Below are positions 55,542 through 64,000 of a DNA stretch of 64,000 nucleotides, piece by piece. The translations under genes and the position numbers were made by a program. The notes under the pieces were generated by a model that was given only the letters and a program-made list of their open reading frames with translations, was not told the DNA's origin and did no database searches. This stretch comes from Clostridium novyi NT (lineage in GTDB: Bacteria; Bacillota; Clostridia; Clostridiales; Clostridiaceae): the NCBI RefSeq assembly GCF_000014125.1, contig NC_008593.1, forward strand, positions 806,001-870,000, written 5' to 3'. Numbering within the stretch: the first letter of the stretch is position 1; every line of letters begins with the position of its first letter.

Positions 55542-55727
55542 CTAATTTTTATTTGGACTAACTTTATATAAGAACATATTTTTTTCGTATTCTACAAGAA
55601 GTTTGTCCAACTTATGACTACAATTAACGACTATATCATCAGTTAGTGGATACATATATATTAAATCGTGAAGATTCTCTCGACAGATTTGAATTTGATT
55701 TTCCAATAAATATATTTCAACACCCAT
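55542..55727 (-). CDS. Spo0E-like aspartyl-phosphate phosphatase
   Basis: 61 residues in two helices with the Spo0E layout: an N-terminal helix (LLENQIQICRENLHDLIYMY), a turn (PLTDDIV) and a second helix with the signature CSHKLDKLLVEYEK, matching SxxLDxLIxxY. Members dephosphorylate Spo0A~P or related response regulators and so delay sporulation. Start ATG 55727 follows GAAAGGGGTG. It is a lone minus-strand gene between fprA and glpX. The target regulator is inferred. Confidence 0.8.
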   Translation of the reverse strand: MGVEIYLLENQIQICRENLHDLIYMYPLTDDIVVNCSHKLDKLLVEYEKNMFLYKVSPNKN

Positions 55728-55890
55728 AATATAACACCCCTTTCAATATCCTTATGTATATTTTTACAAAAAATAAAAACAATGTCAAGCAAAACCAACA
55801 TCAAAATACTTACATAAAATTTTAAAAAAAGACAAATAAATAAAAAATAAATTATTCATTGAAATAGAGTAGATTATTTTTATGTTAATC

Positions 55891-55918
55891 TTGTATTATA
55901 TGATAAATGTGTTATAAT
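55891..55918 (+). promoter_or_regulatory. Promoter of glpX
   Basis: TTGTAT (55891-55896), 16 bases, TATAAT (55913-55918), about 100 bases before the glpX ATG. The rest of the 292-base gap 55728-56019 is AT-rich and holds nothing else I can identify. Confidence 0.55.
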
Positions 55919-56019
55919 AATTATGATATTTTTCAAAAAAGAATATATTATATTAAATTTACATAAAAAATAATGCGAATAAAGTTTTATTATTTATATA
56001 AAATGTGGAGGGTTTGTGA

Positions 56020-56988
56020 ATGAATAATTTAGATGTATCTATGGGATTAGTTAGAGTAACTGAGGCTGCTGCATTAAATGGGGCCAAGCTTATGGGTAGA
56101 GGAGATAAAAATGCTGCCGATCAAGAAGCTGTAAATGGAATGGAAAAAGCTTTTAATATGATGCCTATAAGAGGTAATGTTGTTATTGGTGAAGGAGAAA
56201 TGGACGAAGCTCCAATGCTTTATATTGGACAAAAAGTAGGGGTTGGACAAGAAGATATGCCAGAAATGGATATTGCAGTTGATCCTATAGATGGAACAGT
56301 GCTTATTGCTAAAGGATTACCAAACTCAATAGCTGTAGTTGCTATGGGACCAAAAGGAAGTTTATTACATGCACCAGATATGTATATGAAAAAAATAGCT
56401 GTAGGACCTGGAGCAGTAGGTGCAATTGATATAAACAAATCTCCAAAAGAAAATATTATAAACGTTGCAAAAGCATTAAATAAGGATATAGAAGATTTAA
56501 CAATAATAGTACAAGAAAGAGAAAGACATGATTATATAGTAGAGCAAGCTAGAGAAGTTGGAGCAAGAGTAAAATTATTTGGAGAAGGCGATGTAGCTGC
56601 TATACTTGCATGTGGATTTGAGAACACAGGAATAGATTTAATGATAGGAACAGGTGGAGCACCAGAAGGAGTAATTGCTGCTGCTGCTATTAAATGTATG
56701 GGTGGAGAAATGCAAGCTATATTAGAACCACACACTGAAGAAGAAATTAAAAGATGCAAAGAGATGGGTATAGAAGATATAAATAAAGTTTTAACTACAG
56801 ATGATTTAGTTAAAAGTGATGATGTTTATTTTGCTGCAACAGCTCTTACTGATAGTGATTTATTAAAAGGAGTAGTTTTCTCAAAAAATGATATGGCAAC
56901 TACTCATTCAGTAGTAATGAGATCAAAAACAAGAACTATAAGATTTGTAGAAGCTGTGCACTGTGCAGAAAAAAGTTGTCTTTTATAA
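56020..56988 (+). CDS. glpX: Fructose-1,6-bisphosphatase class II
   Basis: 322 residues. Gluconeogenic phosphatase. GlpX marks: AALNGAKLMGRGDKNAADQE, VVIGEGEMDEAPMLYIG, the metal-binding VDPIDGTVLIAKG, the RHDYIVEQARE segment and GTGGAPEGVIAAAAIKCMGG. Start ATG follows GTGGAGGG. Single gene with its own promoter and terminator. Together with the lactate module and HprK nearby it fits growth on non-sugar carbon. Confidence 0.96.
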   Translation: MNNLDVSMGLVRVTEAAALNGAKLMGRGDKNAADQEAVNGMEKAFNMMPIRGNVVIGEGEMDEAPMLYIGQKVGVGQEDMPEMDIAVDPIDGTVLIAKGLPNSIAVVAMGPKGSLLHAPDMYMKKIAVGPGAVGAIDINKSPKENIINVAKALNKDIEDLTIIVQERERHDYIVEQAREVGARVKLFGEGDVAAILACGFENTGIDLMIGTGGAPEGVIAAAAIKCMGGEMQAILEPHTEEEIKRCKEMGIEDINKVLTTDDLVKSDDVYFAATALTDSDLLKGVVFSKNDMATTHSVVMRSKTRTIRFVEAVHCAEKSCLL

Positions 56989-57017
56989 AATTTAAATAAA
57001 TATACATAGAGTCAAAG

Positions 57018-57054
57018 AAAGATCTATCTTGTGAATACATAAGATAGATCTTTT
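57018..57054 (+). terminator. Terminator after glpX
   Basis: AAAGATCTATCTT (57018-57030) pairs perfectly with 57041-57053, 10-base loop, tail TTTTGTTTTA. Confidence 0.9.
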
Positions 57055-57162
57055 GTTTTAATATAGTAAATATAATTATTTTTATTAAAAAATGATATAA
57101 TGTAAAAGATAGATAATAGATATCATTAAATTTAATTAATTATATATGAAAAAGGTGAGTAA

Positions 57163-58086
57163 ATGAAGATTACTGTTGAAGATATAATAAAAGATTTAGA
57201 ACTTGAGGTACTAGTTCAAGGAGAAAAAGATAAAGAAATAAAAACTAGTGATATAAATAGACCGGGACTTCAATTTGCAGGATTTTATAGTTACTTTGCA
57301 AATTCCAGAGTGCAAGTTATAGGTAATGCGGAATGGAGTTTCCTTAAAAATATGCCTGTAGAACTTATAAGAAAAAGAATGAAGAAATTTTTTGAATTTG
57401 ATACCCCTTGTATAATTATTGCAAGAGATCTAGAACCACATCCTCAATTAATAAAAAATGCTAAGCTACATAAGAGATGGGTTCTAAGAAGTAAACTATT
57501 AACTACTAAAGTGGTAACTAAGCTCATGAATTATTTAGATGCAAAATTAGCACCTGAAACAAGAATGCACGGAGTTTTAGTGGATGTTTATGGAATAGGA
57601 ATGCTTATAACTGGGGAAAGTGGTATTGGAAAAAGTGAAACTGCATTAGAGCTTATAAAAAGAGGTCATAGATTAGTTGCAGATGATGCAGTTGACATAA
57701 AAGAAATAGATGGTGTACTTAGAGGAACATCTCCATACATAACTTCTGGTATGTTAGAAGTAAGAGGAATGGGAATTATAGATATACCTGCTCTTTATGG
57801 ATTGAGTTCTGTACTTCAAAAGAAAACCATTCATTTAGTAATATATCTAGAACAATGGAAACCAGATAGAAATTACGATAGACTTGGAATAGATGATGAT
57901 TTTCTTGAAATTCTTAATGTACCAGTAAAAAAACTTACTGTACCTATAAGACCGGGAAGAAACTTAGCTGTAATAATTGAGGCAGCAGCAGCAAACTACA
58001 GATATGGGTTAATGTGCAAAGTATCTCCTGTTGAAACAATAAATAATAGAATGGAAAGCATGGTACGAAATGAATCAAAAAGATAA
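57163..58086 (+). CDS. hprK: HPr kinase/phosphorylase
   Basis: 307 residues. Phosphorylates HPr on Ser46 to drive carbon catabolite control, and reverses it. The C-terminal domain holds Walker A TGESGIGKSETALELIKRGH (from about 151), the following VADDAVDI with catalytic Asp, and the family signature LEVRGMGIIDIPALYG. The N-terminal domain has the RPGLQFAGFYSYF motif. ATG follows AAAGGTGAG. The last 17 bases overlap the next gene, so they are coupled. Confidence 0.96.
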   Translation: MKITVEDIIKDLELEVLVQGEKDKEIKTSDINRPGLQFAGFYSYFANSRVQVIGNAEWSFLKNMPVELIRKRMKKFFEFDTPCIIIARDLEPHPQLIKNAKLHKRWVLRSKLLTTKVVTKLMNYLDAKLAPETRMHGVLVDVYGIGMLITGESGIGKSETALELIKRGHRLVADDAVDIKEIDGVLRGTSPYITSGMLEVRGMGIIDIPALYGLSSVLQKKTIHLVIYLEQWKPDRNYDRLGIDDDFLEILNVPVKKLTVPIRPGRNLAVIIEAAAANYRYGLMCKVSPVETINNRMESMVRNESKR

Positions 58087-58621
58087 GATAAGAAGTTTAA
58101 TTAAAGAAAAAAGAAATGCTTTAACTGAAGAAGAAAAAAGAGTTAAGGATGAAAAAATATTTACCAAAATAATAAATAGTGATTATTATAAAAAGTCAAA
58201 TGTAATTTTTTTATATGTGAGTTTTAAGGGAGAGGTTGATACCCACAGGTTAATAAAACATTCCTTAAATATTGGAAAAACAATATGTGTACCAAAAGTA
58301 ATATCTAAAAAAGAAGGTATGGAAGCTATTATACTAAATTCTTTTGATGAATTAAATCCTGGAAAGTACAATATATTAGAACCTAAAGATAGTTGTAAGA
58401 AGATTAATACAAGTCATATACAACTTATACTTATGCCTGGAGTAGCATTTGATAAAAATTGTGGAAGAATCGGATATGGAGGAGGATTTTACGATAGATT
58501 TTTAAATAAAATAGATAGTAGAATTCCAAAGATAGCTTTAGCCTATGATTTTCAAATTTTAGAGAATATTCCTTGTGAAGAACATGATATTAAAGTAGAT
58601 GGAATAATAACAGATTTATAA
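58070..58621 (+). CDS. 5-formyltetrahydrofolate cyclo-ligase
   Basis: 183 residues. Turns 5-formyl-THF into 5,10-methenyl-THF with ATP. Family marks: IRSLIKEKRNALTEEEKRVK at the start, FLYVSFKGEVDTHRLI, and the C-terminal LMPGVAFDKNCGRIGYGGGF followed by YDRFL. Start ATG lies inside hprK (overlap 17 bases). Confidence 0.94.
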   Translation: MNQKDKIRSLIKEKRNALTEEEKRVKDEKIFTKIINSDYYKKSNVIFLYVSFKGEVDTHRLIKHSLNIGKTICVPKVISKKEGMEAIILNSFDELNPGKYNILEPKDSCKKINTSHIQLILMPGVAFDKNCGRIGYGGGFYDRFLNKIDSRIPKIALAYDFQILENIPCEEHDIKVDGIITDL

Positions 58622-58666
58622 GATAATACTAATAAAAAATGTAACCTTATACAAGGATGATGACTG

Positions 58667-59608
58667 GTGCAAGTTATAGATATAATAAATGATTTTAGTG
58701 ATTGTACTGATAATTGGAAAGTAGGCAAAAGTAATTACTGGATATTGGCTAATGAAGAAGAATTAAAAGAAATACAAAATAAAATTTCTCTAGAGAATAA
58801 TTTTACAGAATTTAATGAAGTTCTAAAAAGAGATTCATCTAAAATAATTTTTTTCGATAGTTATATGTTTTTAAGATTTAATATACTAGCCTATAGAAAT
58901 GAAATAATTAAAGTTAGAGAGCTTGATATATATTTAAGCAAAGATTATATAATAACTGTTTATAATAATAACATAACAGTTATAAAAGAGCTTATAGATG
59001 ATATAAAGAATTTAAAAAATTGTTTCACTCTAAAAAATAATCCTAAACCTTCAATGATACTTTACTATATATTAGATAGAATGATTCTAAAAAATTATGA
59101 CATAATGAGTATTATTGAAGAAAAGGCAGACAAAATAGAGATGGAAATACTAAAAAGTCCATCTAGGAAACAAGCTGATGCTCTCATACATTTAAGACGT
59201 CAATTGTATAGAATACGAAAATTCTTAAATCCAATGAGATATATAGGGGATACTTTAATAAGTAACGATAACCTAGTAATTGATGAAAAGGATATAAAGT
59301 ATTTTAAAGATATTAACGGAAAAATAAATAAACTAATGAACAACTTAGAAAGTCTAGTGCAAAATTTAGCTTTGGTAAGAGAAGCATTTGAATCAGAAGT
59401 TTCCAATAAGACTAATGATTTTATGAAAGTATTTACAATAATAACAAGTATATTCTTGCCTTTAGAACTTATAAGCGGTATTCAAGGAATGAACTTTACC
59501 AATATTATTTTTAGCAATTCAGTATATGGATATTATTATACTTTAATTATTATGGCTATAACAACTTGTATTCTTATAAGTATTTTTAAAATAAAAAAGT
59601 GGTTATAA
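58667..59608 (+). CDS. CorA-type (MIT family) divalent metal transporter
   Basis: 313 residues: a soluble N-terminal funnel domain (about 1-250) with a long helix, then two C-terminal membrane helices (TIITSIFLPLELISGIQ; YYTLIIMAITTCILISIF). The pore motif GMN is present in GIQGMNFTNI. Transports Mg2+ or Co2+/Ni2+. The conserved acidic MPE loop after GMN is replaced by IFSNSVYG, so selectivity may differ. GTG start, 8 bases after AAGGATG. Confidence 0.92.
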   Translation: MQVIDIINDFSDCTDNWKVGKSNYWILANEEELKEIQNKISLENNFTEFNEVLKRDSSKIIFFDSYMFLRFNILAYRNEIIKVRELDIYLSKDYIITVYNNNITVIKELIDDIKNLKNCFTLKNNPKPSMILYYILDRMILKNYDIMSIIEEKADKIEMEILKSPSRKQADALIHLRRQLYRIRKFLNPMRYIGDTLISNDNLVIDEKDIKYFKDINGKINKLMNNLESLVQNLALVREAFESEVSNKTNDFMKVFTIITSIFLPLELISGIQGMNFTNIIFSNSVYGYYYTLIIMAITTCILISIFKIKKWL

Positions 59609-59698
59609 AAACTTTTAAATATATATTTTGTGATATAATGAAAAATGATGGTAAATAAGAATATTTAACTATAAAAATTATAATAAGGGGGACTAACC

Positions 59699-61108
59699 AT
59701 GGCAGAAAATAAAGTTAAATTAGAAAAAAACTATGAATATGCTTGGGACAAATATTCAGAAGAAGAATTAAAAGAAGTATTTTTATTAAATGACAGATAC
59801 ATAAACTTTATGTCAAATTGTAAAACTGAAAGAGAATGTGTTGATGAATTCATAAAAATAGCAGAAGACAATGGATATAAAAATATTAATGATTTAATAG
59901 CTGAAAATGGAAAGTTAAATCCAGGAGATAAGGTTTATGCAAACAACATGGGAAAAACTTTAGCTATGTTTGTAATCGGAAATGAACCTTTTGAAAAAGG
60001 ATTAAGTATATTAGGAGCACATGTAGACTCACCTAGACTTGATTTAAAACAAAATCCATTATATGAAGATTCTGATTTAGCATTATTTGATACTCACTAT
60101 TATGGTGGAATCAAAAAGTATCAATGGGTTACATTACCACTAGCAATTCATGGAGTTATTGCAAAAAAAACTGGAGAAGTTGTTAAAGTTGTTATAGGGG
60201 AAGATGAAAACGATCCTGTAGTTGGAATATCAGATCTTTTAATTCACTTAGCTGGTAATCAAATGGATAAAAAACTAGCAAAAGGAGTAGAAGGTGAAGA
60301 TTTAAATGTATTAATTGGAAGTATGCCAATTAAAGATAAAGAAGCTAAAAATAGAGTTAAACAAAATATATTAAGATTATTAAATGATAAATATGGAATA
60401 GATGAAGAAGATTTTGTATCAGCAGAATTAGAAGTAGTTCCAGCTGGACGTGCAAGACATTATGGATTAGATAAGAGCATGGTTATGGCTTATGGTCATG
60501 ATGATAGAGTGTGTGCTTATACTTCTTTCGAAGCTATATTAAAAGTTGAAAATCCATCAAAAACTTGTGTAGCATTATTAGTTGATAAAGAAGAAATAGG
60601 AAGCGTCGGAGCTACAGGAATGCATTCAAAATTCTTTGAAAATGTTGTAGCAGAAGTTATGAATCTATTAGGAGATTATAATGAACTAAAATTAAGAAGA
60701 ACTCTTACAAACTCAAAAATGTTATCATCTGACGTAAGTGCTGCATTTGATCCAAACTATCCATCAGTAATGGAAAAAAGAAATTGTGCTTATTTTGGTA
60801 AAGGAGTTGTATTTAACAAATACACAGGAGCTAGAGGAAAATCAGGTTCAAATGATGCAAGTGCAGAATACATGGGAGAAATAAGAGACATTATGGAAAA
60901 ACACAATGTATCATGGCAAACAGCAGAACTTGGAAAAGTTGATGAAGGCGGCGGCGGTACTATAGCATACATTCTTGCTGAATATGGAATGAATGTTATA
61001 GATTGCGGAGTTGCTGTTCAAAATATGCATGCCCCATGGGAAGTTGTTTCTAAAGCAGATGTTTATGAAACTATGAGAGCTTATTGTGCATTCTTAAAAG
61101 AAGCATAA
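59699..61108 (+). CDS. Aminopeptidase, M18 family
   Basis: 469 residues. Zinc aminopeptidase with the M18 ligand segments: GAHVDSPRLDLKQNP, YGHDDRVCAYTSFEAI, the catalytic DKEEIGSVGATGM glutamates, SSDVSAAFDPNYPSVME and the final AVQNMHAPWEVVSKAD His. Likely a cytoplasmic dodecamer that finishes peptide breakdown. ATG follows AAGGGGGA; a TATAAT lies at 59634-59639. Single gene closed by a terminator. Confidence 0.96.
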   Translation: MAENKVKLEKNYEYAWDKYSEEELKEVFLLNDRYINFMSNCKTERECVDEFIKIAEDNGYKNINDLIAENGKLNPGDKVYANNMGKTLAMFVIGNEPFEKGLSILGAHVDSPRLDLKQNPLYEDSDLALFDTHYYGGIKKYQWVTLPLAIHGVIAKKTGEVVKVVIGEDENDPVVGISDLLIHLAGNQMDKKLAKGVEGEDLNVLIGSMPIKDKEAKNRVKQNILRLLNDKYGIDEEDFVSAELEVVPAGRARHYGLDKSMVMAYGHDDRVCAYTSFEAILKVENPSKTCVALLVDKEEIGSVGATGMHSKFFENVVAEVMNLLGDYNELKLRRTLTNSKMLSSDVSAAFDPNYPSVMEKRNCAYFGKGVVFNKYTGARGKSGSNDASAEYMGEIRDIMEKHNVSWQTAELGKVDEGGGGTIAYILAEYGMNVIDCGVAVQNMHAPWEVVSKADVYETMRAYCAFLKEA

Positions 61109-61115
61109 TAAATCA

Positions 61116-61150
61116 AAAATAAAAGGCATAAATAATATGCCTTTTATTTT
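61116..61150. terminator. Bidirectional terminator after the M18 aminopeptidase
   Basis: AAAATAAAAGGCATA (61116-61130) pairs perfectly with 61136-61150, 5-base loop, with A and T tracts on both sides. Confidence 0.92.
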
Positions 61151-61159
61151 ATGTATAAA

Positions 61160-61357
61160 CTAAATTGCACCACTATTAAGAATTATATAATCTTCAACTG
61201 CTTCTCTATATTTATCATTAACTATGTCTTCTAACAAAAATGGGCTATGAGTTTTAGGATTTATACTTTCAGTTAATATTCTATTTGCTATAATTTCTAC
61301 AACTTTATCGTTAATAGAATTGTTAAAAATATTTTTGTTAAAGTTTGAGAATTTCAT
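61160..61357 (-). CDS. Small hypothetical protein
   Basis: 65 residues (MKFSNFNKNIFNNSINDKVV onward), soluble and helical, no recognised family. It is supported by a strong AGGGGGG about 12 bases before the ATG, and it lies 53 bases downstream of the PHP gene on the same strand with a shared terminator after it. Probably the second gene of that unit. Confidence 0.65.
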   Translation of the reverse strand: MKFSNFNKNIFNNSINDKVVEIIANRILTESINPKTHSPFLLEDIVNDKYREAVEDYIILNSGAI

Positions 61358-61410
61358 TTTAAAGATAACCCCCCTGTATAAATAATAAATTATTGGTAAG
61401 ATACAGAATA

Positions 61411-62244
61411 TTATAAATTTAAAAGATTTAAAAAGCTTTCAAGGTTATTTTTAGTTAAAAATGCGTCGCCGATATAGCCATGCTTTGTATCTGTTTTTCC
61501 GAGGCCATGATAATCTGAACCACCAGAAATTTTTTTATTATATTTCTTTGCTAAATTAATAAATACTTCTGTTTCACCTGGTTTGTTTAAAGGATATACG
61601 GCTTCAATGCAATCAAAATCATATTTTAGAAGTTCTTCTATTGGAGATTTATTTATTAGTGTGGGATGTGCAAGTGATGTAATTGCATTGGCAGATTTTA
61701 AAACTTTAATACCTTCTTCTATGGAAATTTCTTTGTTAGGAACATAAGCAGGACTATCATTTCCAATCATATTATCAAATATAAAATCAAAATCATAAGG
61801 GTATCCAGCATTAACAATTGCTTTTGCTATATGAGGTCTTGCAATTACCCCTTTATTGTCTTTAAGTATTTTATGAAAGTCCAATTTTATATTAAAAAAG
61901 TTATACAGATTATCTAAAATTTTCTTAGCCCTTTTTATTCTATAATCTTGTATCTCTTTTAAATAATTTTGAAAAAAGTCATTTTGGTATGAATTATCTT
62001 TAAAATATCCAAGTATATGAATACTTTCATTATTATATCTTGTTGAAAGTTCTATACCAGGAATTACTTTAACACCAACTTCTGTGCCACAAGTTATAGC
62101 TTCATTTATTCCAAATGTATTATCGTGATCTGTAATTGCTATAATATCAAAGCCTTCTTCTTTGGCTAAGTTAACAAGCTCATAGGGAGAGAGTTTTCCA
62201 TCGGATGCTGTTGTGTGTAAATGAAAATCGCCTTTTTTGTACAT
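61411..62244 (-). CDS. PHP-domain phosphoesterase
   Basis: 277 residues. All PHP metal motifs are visible: DFHLHTTASDGKLSP, AITDHDNTFG, the Glu in IPGIELST, SLAHPTLI and GGSDYHGLGK. It resembles the YciV/RNase AM group (3',5'-nucleotide bisphosphate phosphatases and 5'-3' RNases), though the substrate cannot be read off directly. I start at ATG 62244 after AGAGGTG; the extra three codons of the longer frame include that site. Confidence 0.92.
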   Translation of the reverse strand: MYKKGDFHLHTTASDGKLSPYELVNLAKEEGFDIIAITDHDNTFGINEAITCGTEVGVKVIPGIELSTRYNNESIHILGYFKDNSYQNDFFQNYLKEIQDYRIKRAKKILDNLYNFFNIKLDFHKILKDNKGVIARPHIAKAIVNAGYPYDFDFIFDNMIGNDSPAYVPNKEISIEEGIKVLKSANAITSLAHPTLINKSPIEELLKYDFDCIEAVYPLNKPGETEVFINLAKKYNKKISGGSDYHGLGKTDTKHGYIGDAFLTKNNLESFLNLLNL

Positions 62245-62406
62245 AAAATTCACCTCTAATTAAAAAATAAACAACTTATTAGTAAGTATACACTTAAGTA
62301 TATAATATTATAAAGAAATAATAAGGTAATTTCAAAAATTATATATTTTTTAGAGGGAAGTTTGGTAGAATATATAATATATAGATTTAAACTAGGAGGT
62401 ATATAG

Positions 62407-64000
62407 ATGGAGTTTCAATTAAATAATGAATATCATGGATTTAAGTTTATAGAAGAAAAAGAAATAAAAGATATAAATTCTAAAGTTAGAGTATTTTATC
62501 ATGAAAAAAGTGGTGCAAAACTTTTAAATTTAGAAAATGATGATGATAATAAAGTTTTTGCAATTGGTTTTAGAACTCCACCAAGTGATAGCACAGGTGT
62601 TCCTCACATTATGGAACATTCAGTTCTTTGTGGTTCTAGAAAATTCCCTATAAAAGATCCATTTGTAGAGCTTGCAAAAGGATCACTGAACACATTTTTA
62701 AATGCTATGACATTTTCAGATAAAACAATATATCCTGTTGCCAGTAGAAATGAAAAAGATTTCTTCAATTTAATGGATGTATATTTAGATGCAGTATTTT
62801 ATCCTAATATATATAAACATCCAGAAATACTAATGCAAGAAGGATGGCATTATGAACTTGATAGTAAAGAAGATGAAATTACTTATAAAGGAGTAGTTTA
62901 TAACGAGATGAAGGGAGCTTTTTCATCTCCAGAAGATATATTATTTAGAAAAATACAAGAAACATTATTCCCGGATACAACTTATGGCGTAGAATCAGGT
63001 GGAGACCCAGAAGTTATTCCAAAGCTTACACAGGAGCAATTTTTAGATTTCCATAAAAAATTCTATCATCCATCAAACAGTTATATATACTTATATGGTA
63101 ATGGAGATTTAGATAAAGAACTTAAATTCATAAATGATGAGTACTTAAATAACTTTGAAAAAATAGATGTAGATTCTAAAATAGAAGTTCAAAGTCCATT
63201 TGGTGAAATTAAAGAATTTACTTATGAGTATCCTGTAGCAGAAGGTGATGAAGGGAATGATAAAAGTTTCTTTAGTTTAAACTTTGTTTTAGAGAATAGC
63301 ACTCCAGAAACTTCATTAGCCTTTGAAATTTTAGAGTACTTATTATTAGAAACACCAGCTGCACCACTTAAAAAAGCTCTTATACAAAGTGGAATAGGAA
63401 AAGATGTTTACGGATATTTTGATTCAGGAATACTTCAACCTGTATTTAGTATAGTAGTAAAAAATGCTCATGAATCTAAAAAAGAAGAGTTTCGTAATAT
63501 AGTTTTTGATATATTAAAAGATCTTGTTTCAAATGGAATAGATAAGAACTTAATAGAGGCTTGTATAAATATAAAAGAATTTAAATTAAGAGAAATGGAT
63601 ACAAGAACTTATCCAAAGGGATTAATTTATTATACTAAAGCAATGGATAGCTGGTTATATGATAAAGAGCCATATATTTATTTAGAGTATGAAAATGCAC
63701 TTAAAGAAGTTAAAAAGGCACTTACTTCAAAGTATTTTGAAGAACTCATAGAAAATCATTTAATAAATACAAAACATGGCTCATTACTAGTATTAAATCC
63801 TAAAGCAGGTCTTGCAGAAGCAAAGGATGAAGAATTAAGAAAGAAATTAAGTGAATATAAAGCATCGCTTTCAGATAAGGAATTAGAGGAATTAGTAAGT
63901 GAAACTAAGGCTTTAAAGGAAAGACAAATGAGTGGTGAGAAAAAAGAAGACTTAGAAAAAATACCACTACTTTCTTTAGAAGATATAGATAAAAAGGCTG
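62407..64000 (+). CDS. Peptidase M16C (presequence protease-like), 3' part missing
   Basis: Open from ATG 62407 to the window edge (531 codons). Inverted zinc motif GVPHIMEHSVLCGSRKFPIK (HxxEH) at about residues 75-80 with the distal Glu in VVYNEMKGAFSSPEDI; SLNTFLNAMTFSDKTIYPVA and GESGGDPEVIP-like VESGGDPEVIPKL are characteristic of the 1000-residue Cym1/PreP type that degrades peptides in a closed chamber. Start follows AGGAGG. The C-terminal half lies outside. Confidence 0.95.
   Translation, partial: MEFQLNNEYHGFKFIEEKEIKDINSKVRVFYHEKSGAKLLNLENDDDNKVFAIGFRTPPSDSTGVPHIMEHSVLCGSRKFPIKDPFVELAKGSLNTFLNAMTFSDKTIYPVASRNEKDFFNLMDVYLDAVFYPNIYKHPEILMQEGWHYELDSKEDEITYKGVVYNEMKGAFSSPEDILFRKIQETLFPDTTYGVESGGDPEVIPKLTQEQFLDFHKKFYHPSNSYIYLYGNGDLDKELKFINDEYLNNFEKIDVDSKIEVQSPFGEIKEFTYEYPVAEGDEGNDKSFFSLNFVLENSTPETSLAFEILEYLLLETPAAPLKKALIQSGIGKDVYGYFDSGILQPVFSIVVKNAHESKKEEFRNIVFDILKDLVSNGIDKNLIEACINIKEFKLREMDTRTYPKGLIYYTKAMDSWLYDKEPYIYLEYENALKEVKKALTSKYFEELIENHLINTKHGSLLVLNPKAGLAEAKDEELRKKLSEYKASLSDKELEELVSETKALKERQMSGEKKEDLEKIPLLSLEDIDKKA

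Overview
The window reads as a chromosomal segment of a low-GC, anaerobic, endospore-forming Clostridium in the broad sense. The sequence is very AT-rich, has strong GGAGG-type ribosome binding sites with many GTG/TTG starts, and carries a V-type ATPase operon, a lactate dehydrogenase/Etf cluster, a flavodiiron protein, SpoVB- and Spo0E-like proteins and HPr kinase. A relative of the C. novyi/C. botulinum group III/C. tetani branch is my guess from general resemblance; it is not proven here. I saw no rRNA, tRNA, CRISPR array, transposase, integrase or phage gene.

Layout. 1-1860: a drug-efflux MFS gene (cut by the window edge) and its TetR-type regulator, with an identical 11-bp palindrome at both promoters. 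1931-8190: a GntR/FadR regulator and a lactate module (permease, EtfB, EtfA with an Fe-S N-terminus, FAD lactate dehydrogenase) behind a control region with a TGGT-N3-ACCA operator and two Rex-like sites. 8273-23158: envelope and housekeeping genes (secreted propeller-like protein, gltX, PAP2 phosphatase, L,D-transpeptidase, a degenerate M20 peptidase homologue, DUF4397, M29 aminopeptidase, DacF-like carboxypeptidase, Nudix, LUD protein, pncB). 23402-33826: a UvrD-like helicase, an FtsA-like ATPase with a multi-module tail, an M20D amidohydrolase, an RluD-type pseudouridine synthase, and two tail-to-tail MOP-family flippases (YtgP/MurJ-like and SpoVB-like). 34009-35214: two genes I do not recognise, built from three copies of one coiled-coil plus C-x(45-50)-C-x-C module. 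35291-41223: a DAACS symporter, a membrane-anchored propeller, a zinc phospholipase C-like protein, a methyltransferase-like protein overlapping a B12-type radical SAM protein. 41346-50168: the nine-gene V-ATPase operon (ntpFIKECGABD) with Na+-type ligands in the K subunit. 50270-64000: def, a niacin-type ECF transporter, HelD, a flavodiiron protein, a Spo0E-like protein, glpX, hprK, a folate enzyme, a CorA-like transporter, M18 aminopeptidase, a PHP phosphoesterase and the start of an M16C peptidase.

How it fits together. The lactate module, V-ATPase (probably Na+-coupled), flavodiiron protein, GlpX and HprK describe the energy and carbon control of a fermentative anaerobe. pncB and the ECF transporter, 28 kb apart, share a TGTATATACA palindrome placed at their promoters, which suggests one niacin/NAD regulon. 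The most novel-looking items are the two-gene Cys-module cassette at 34009-35214, the hairpin-bridged ribosome binding site at 20291-20352, the shared niacin operator, and the repeated modules in the FtsA-like protein. No gene-free stretch exceeds about 300 bases; the longest, 55728-56019, holds the glpX promoter and otherwise nothing I recognise.
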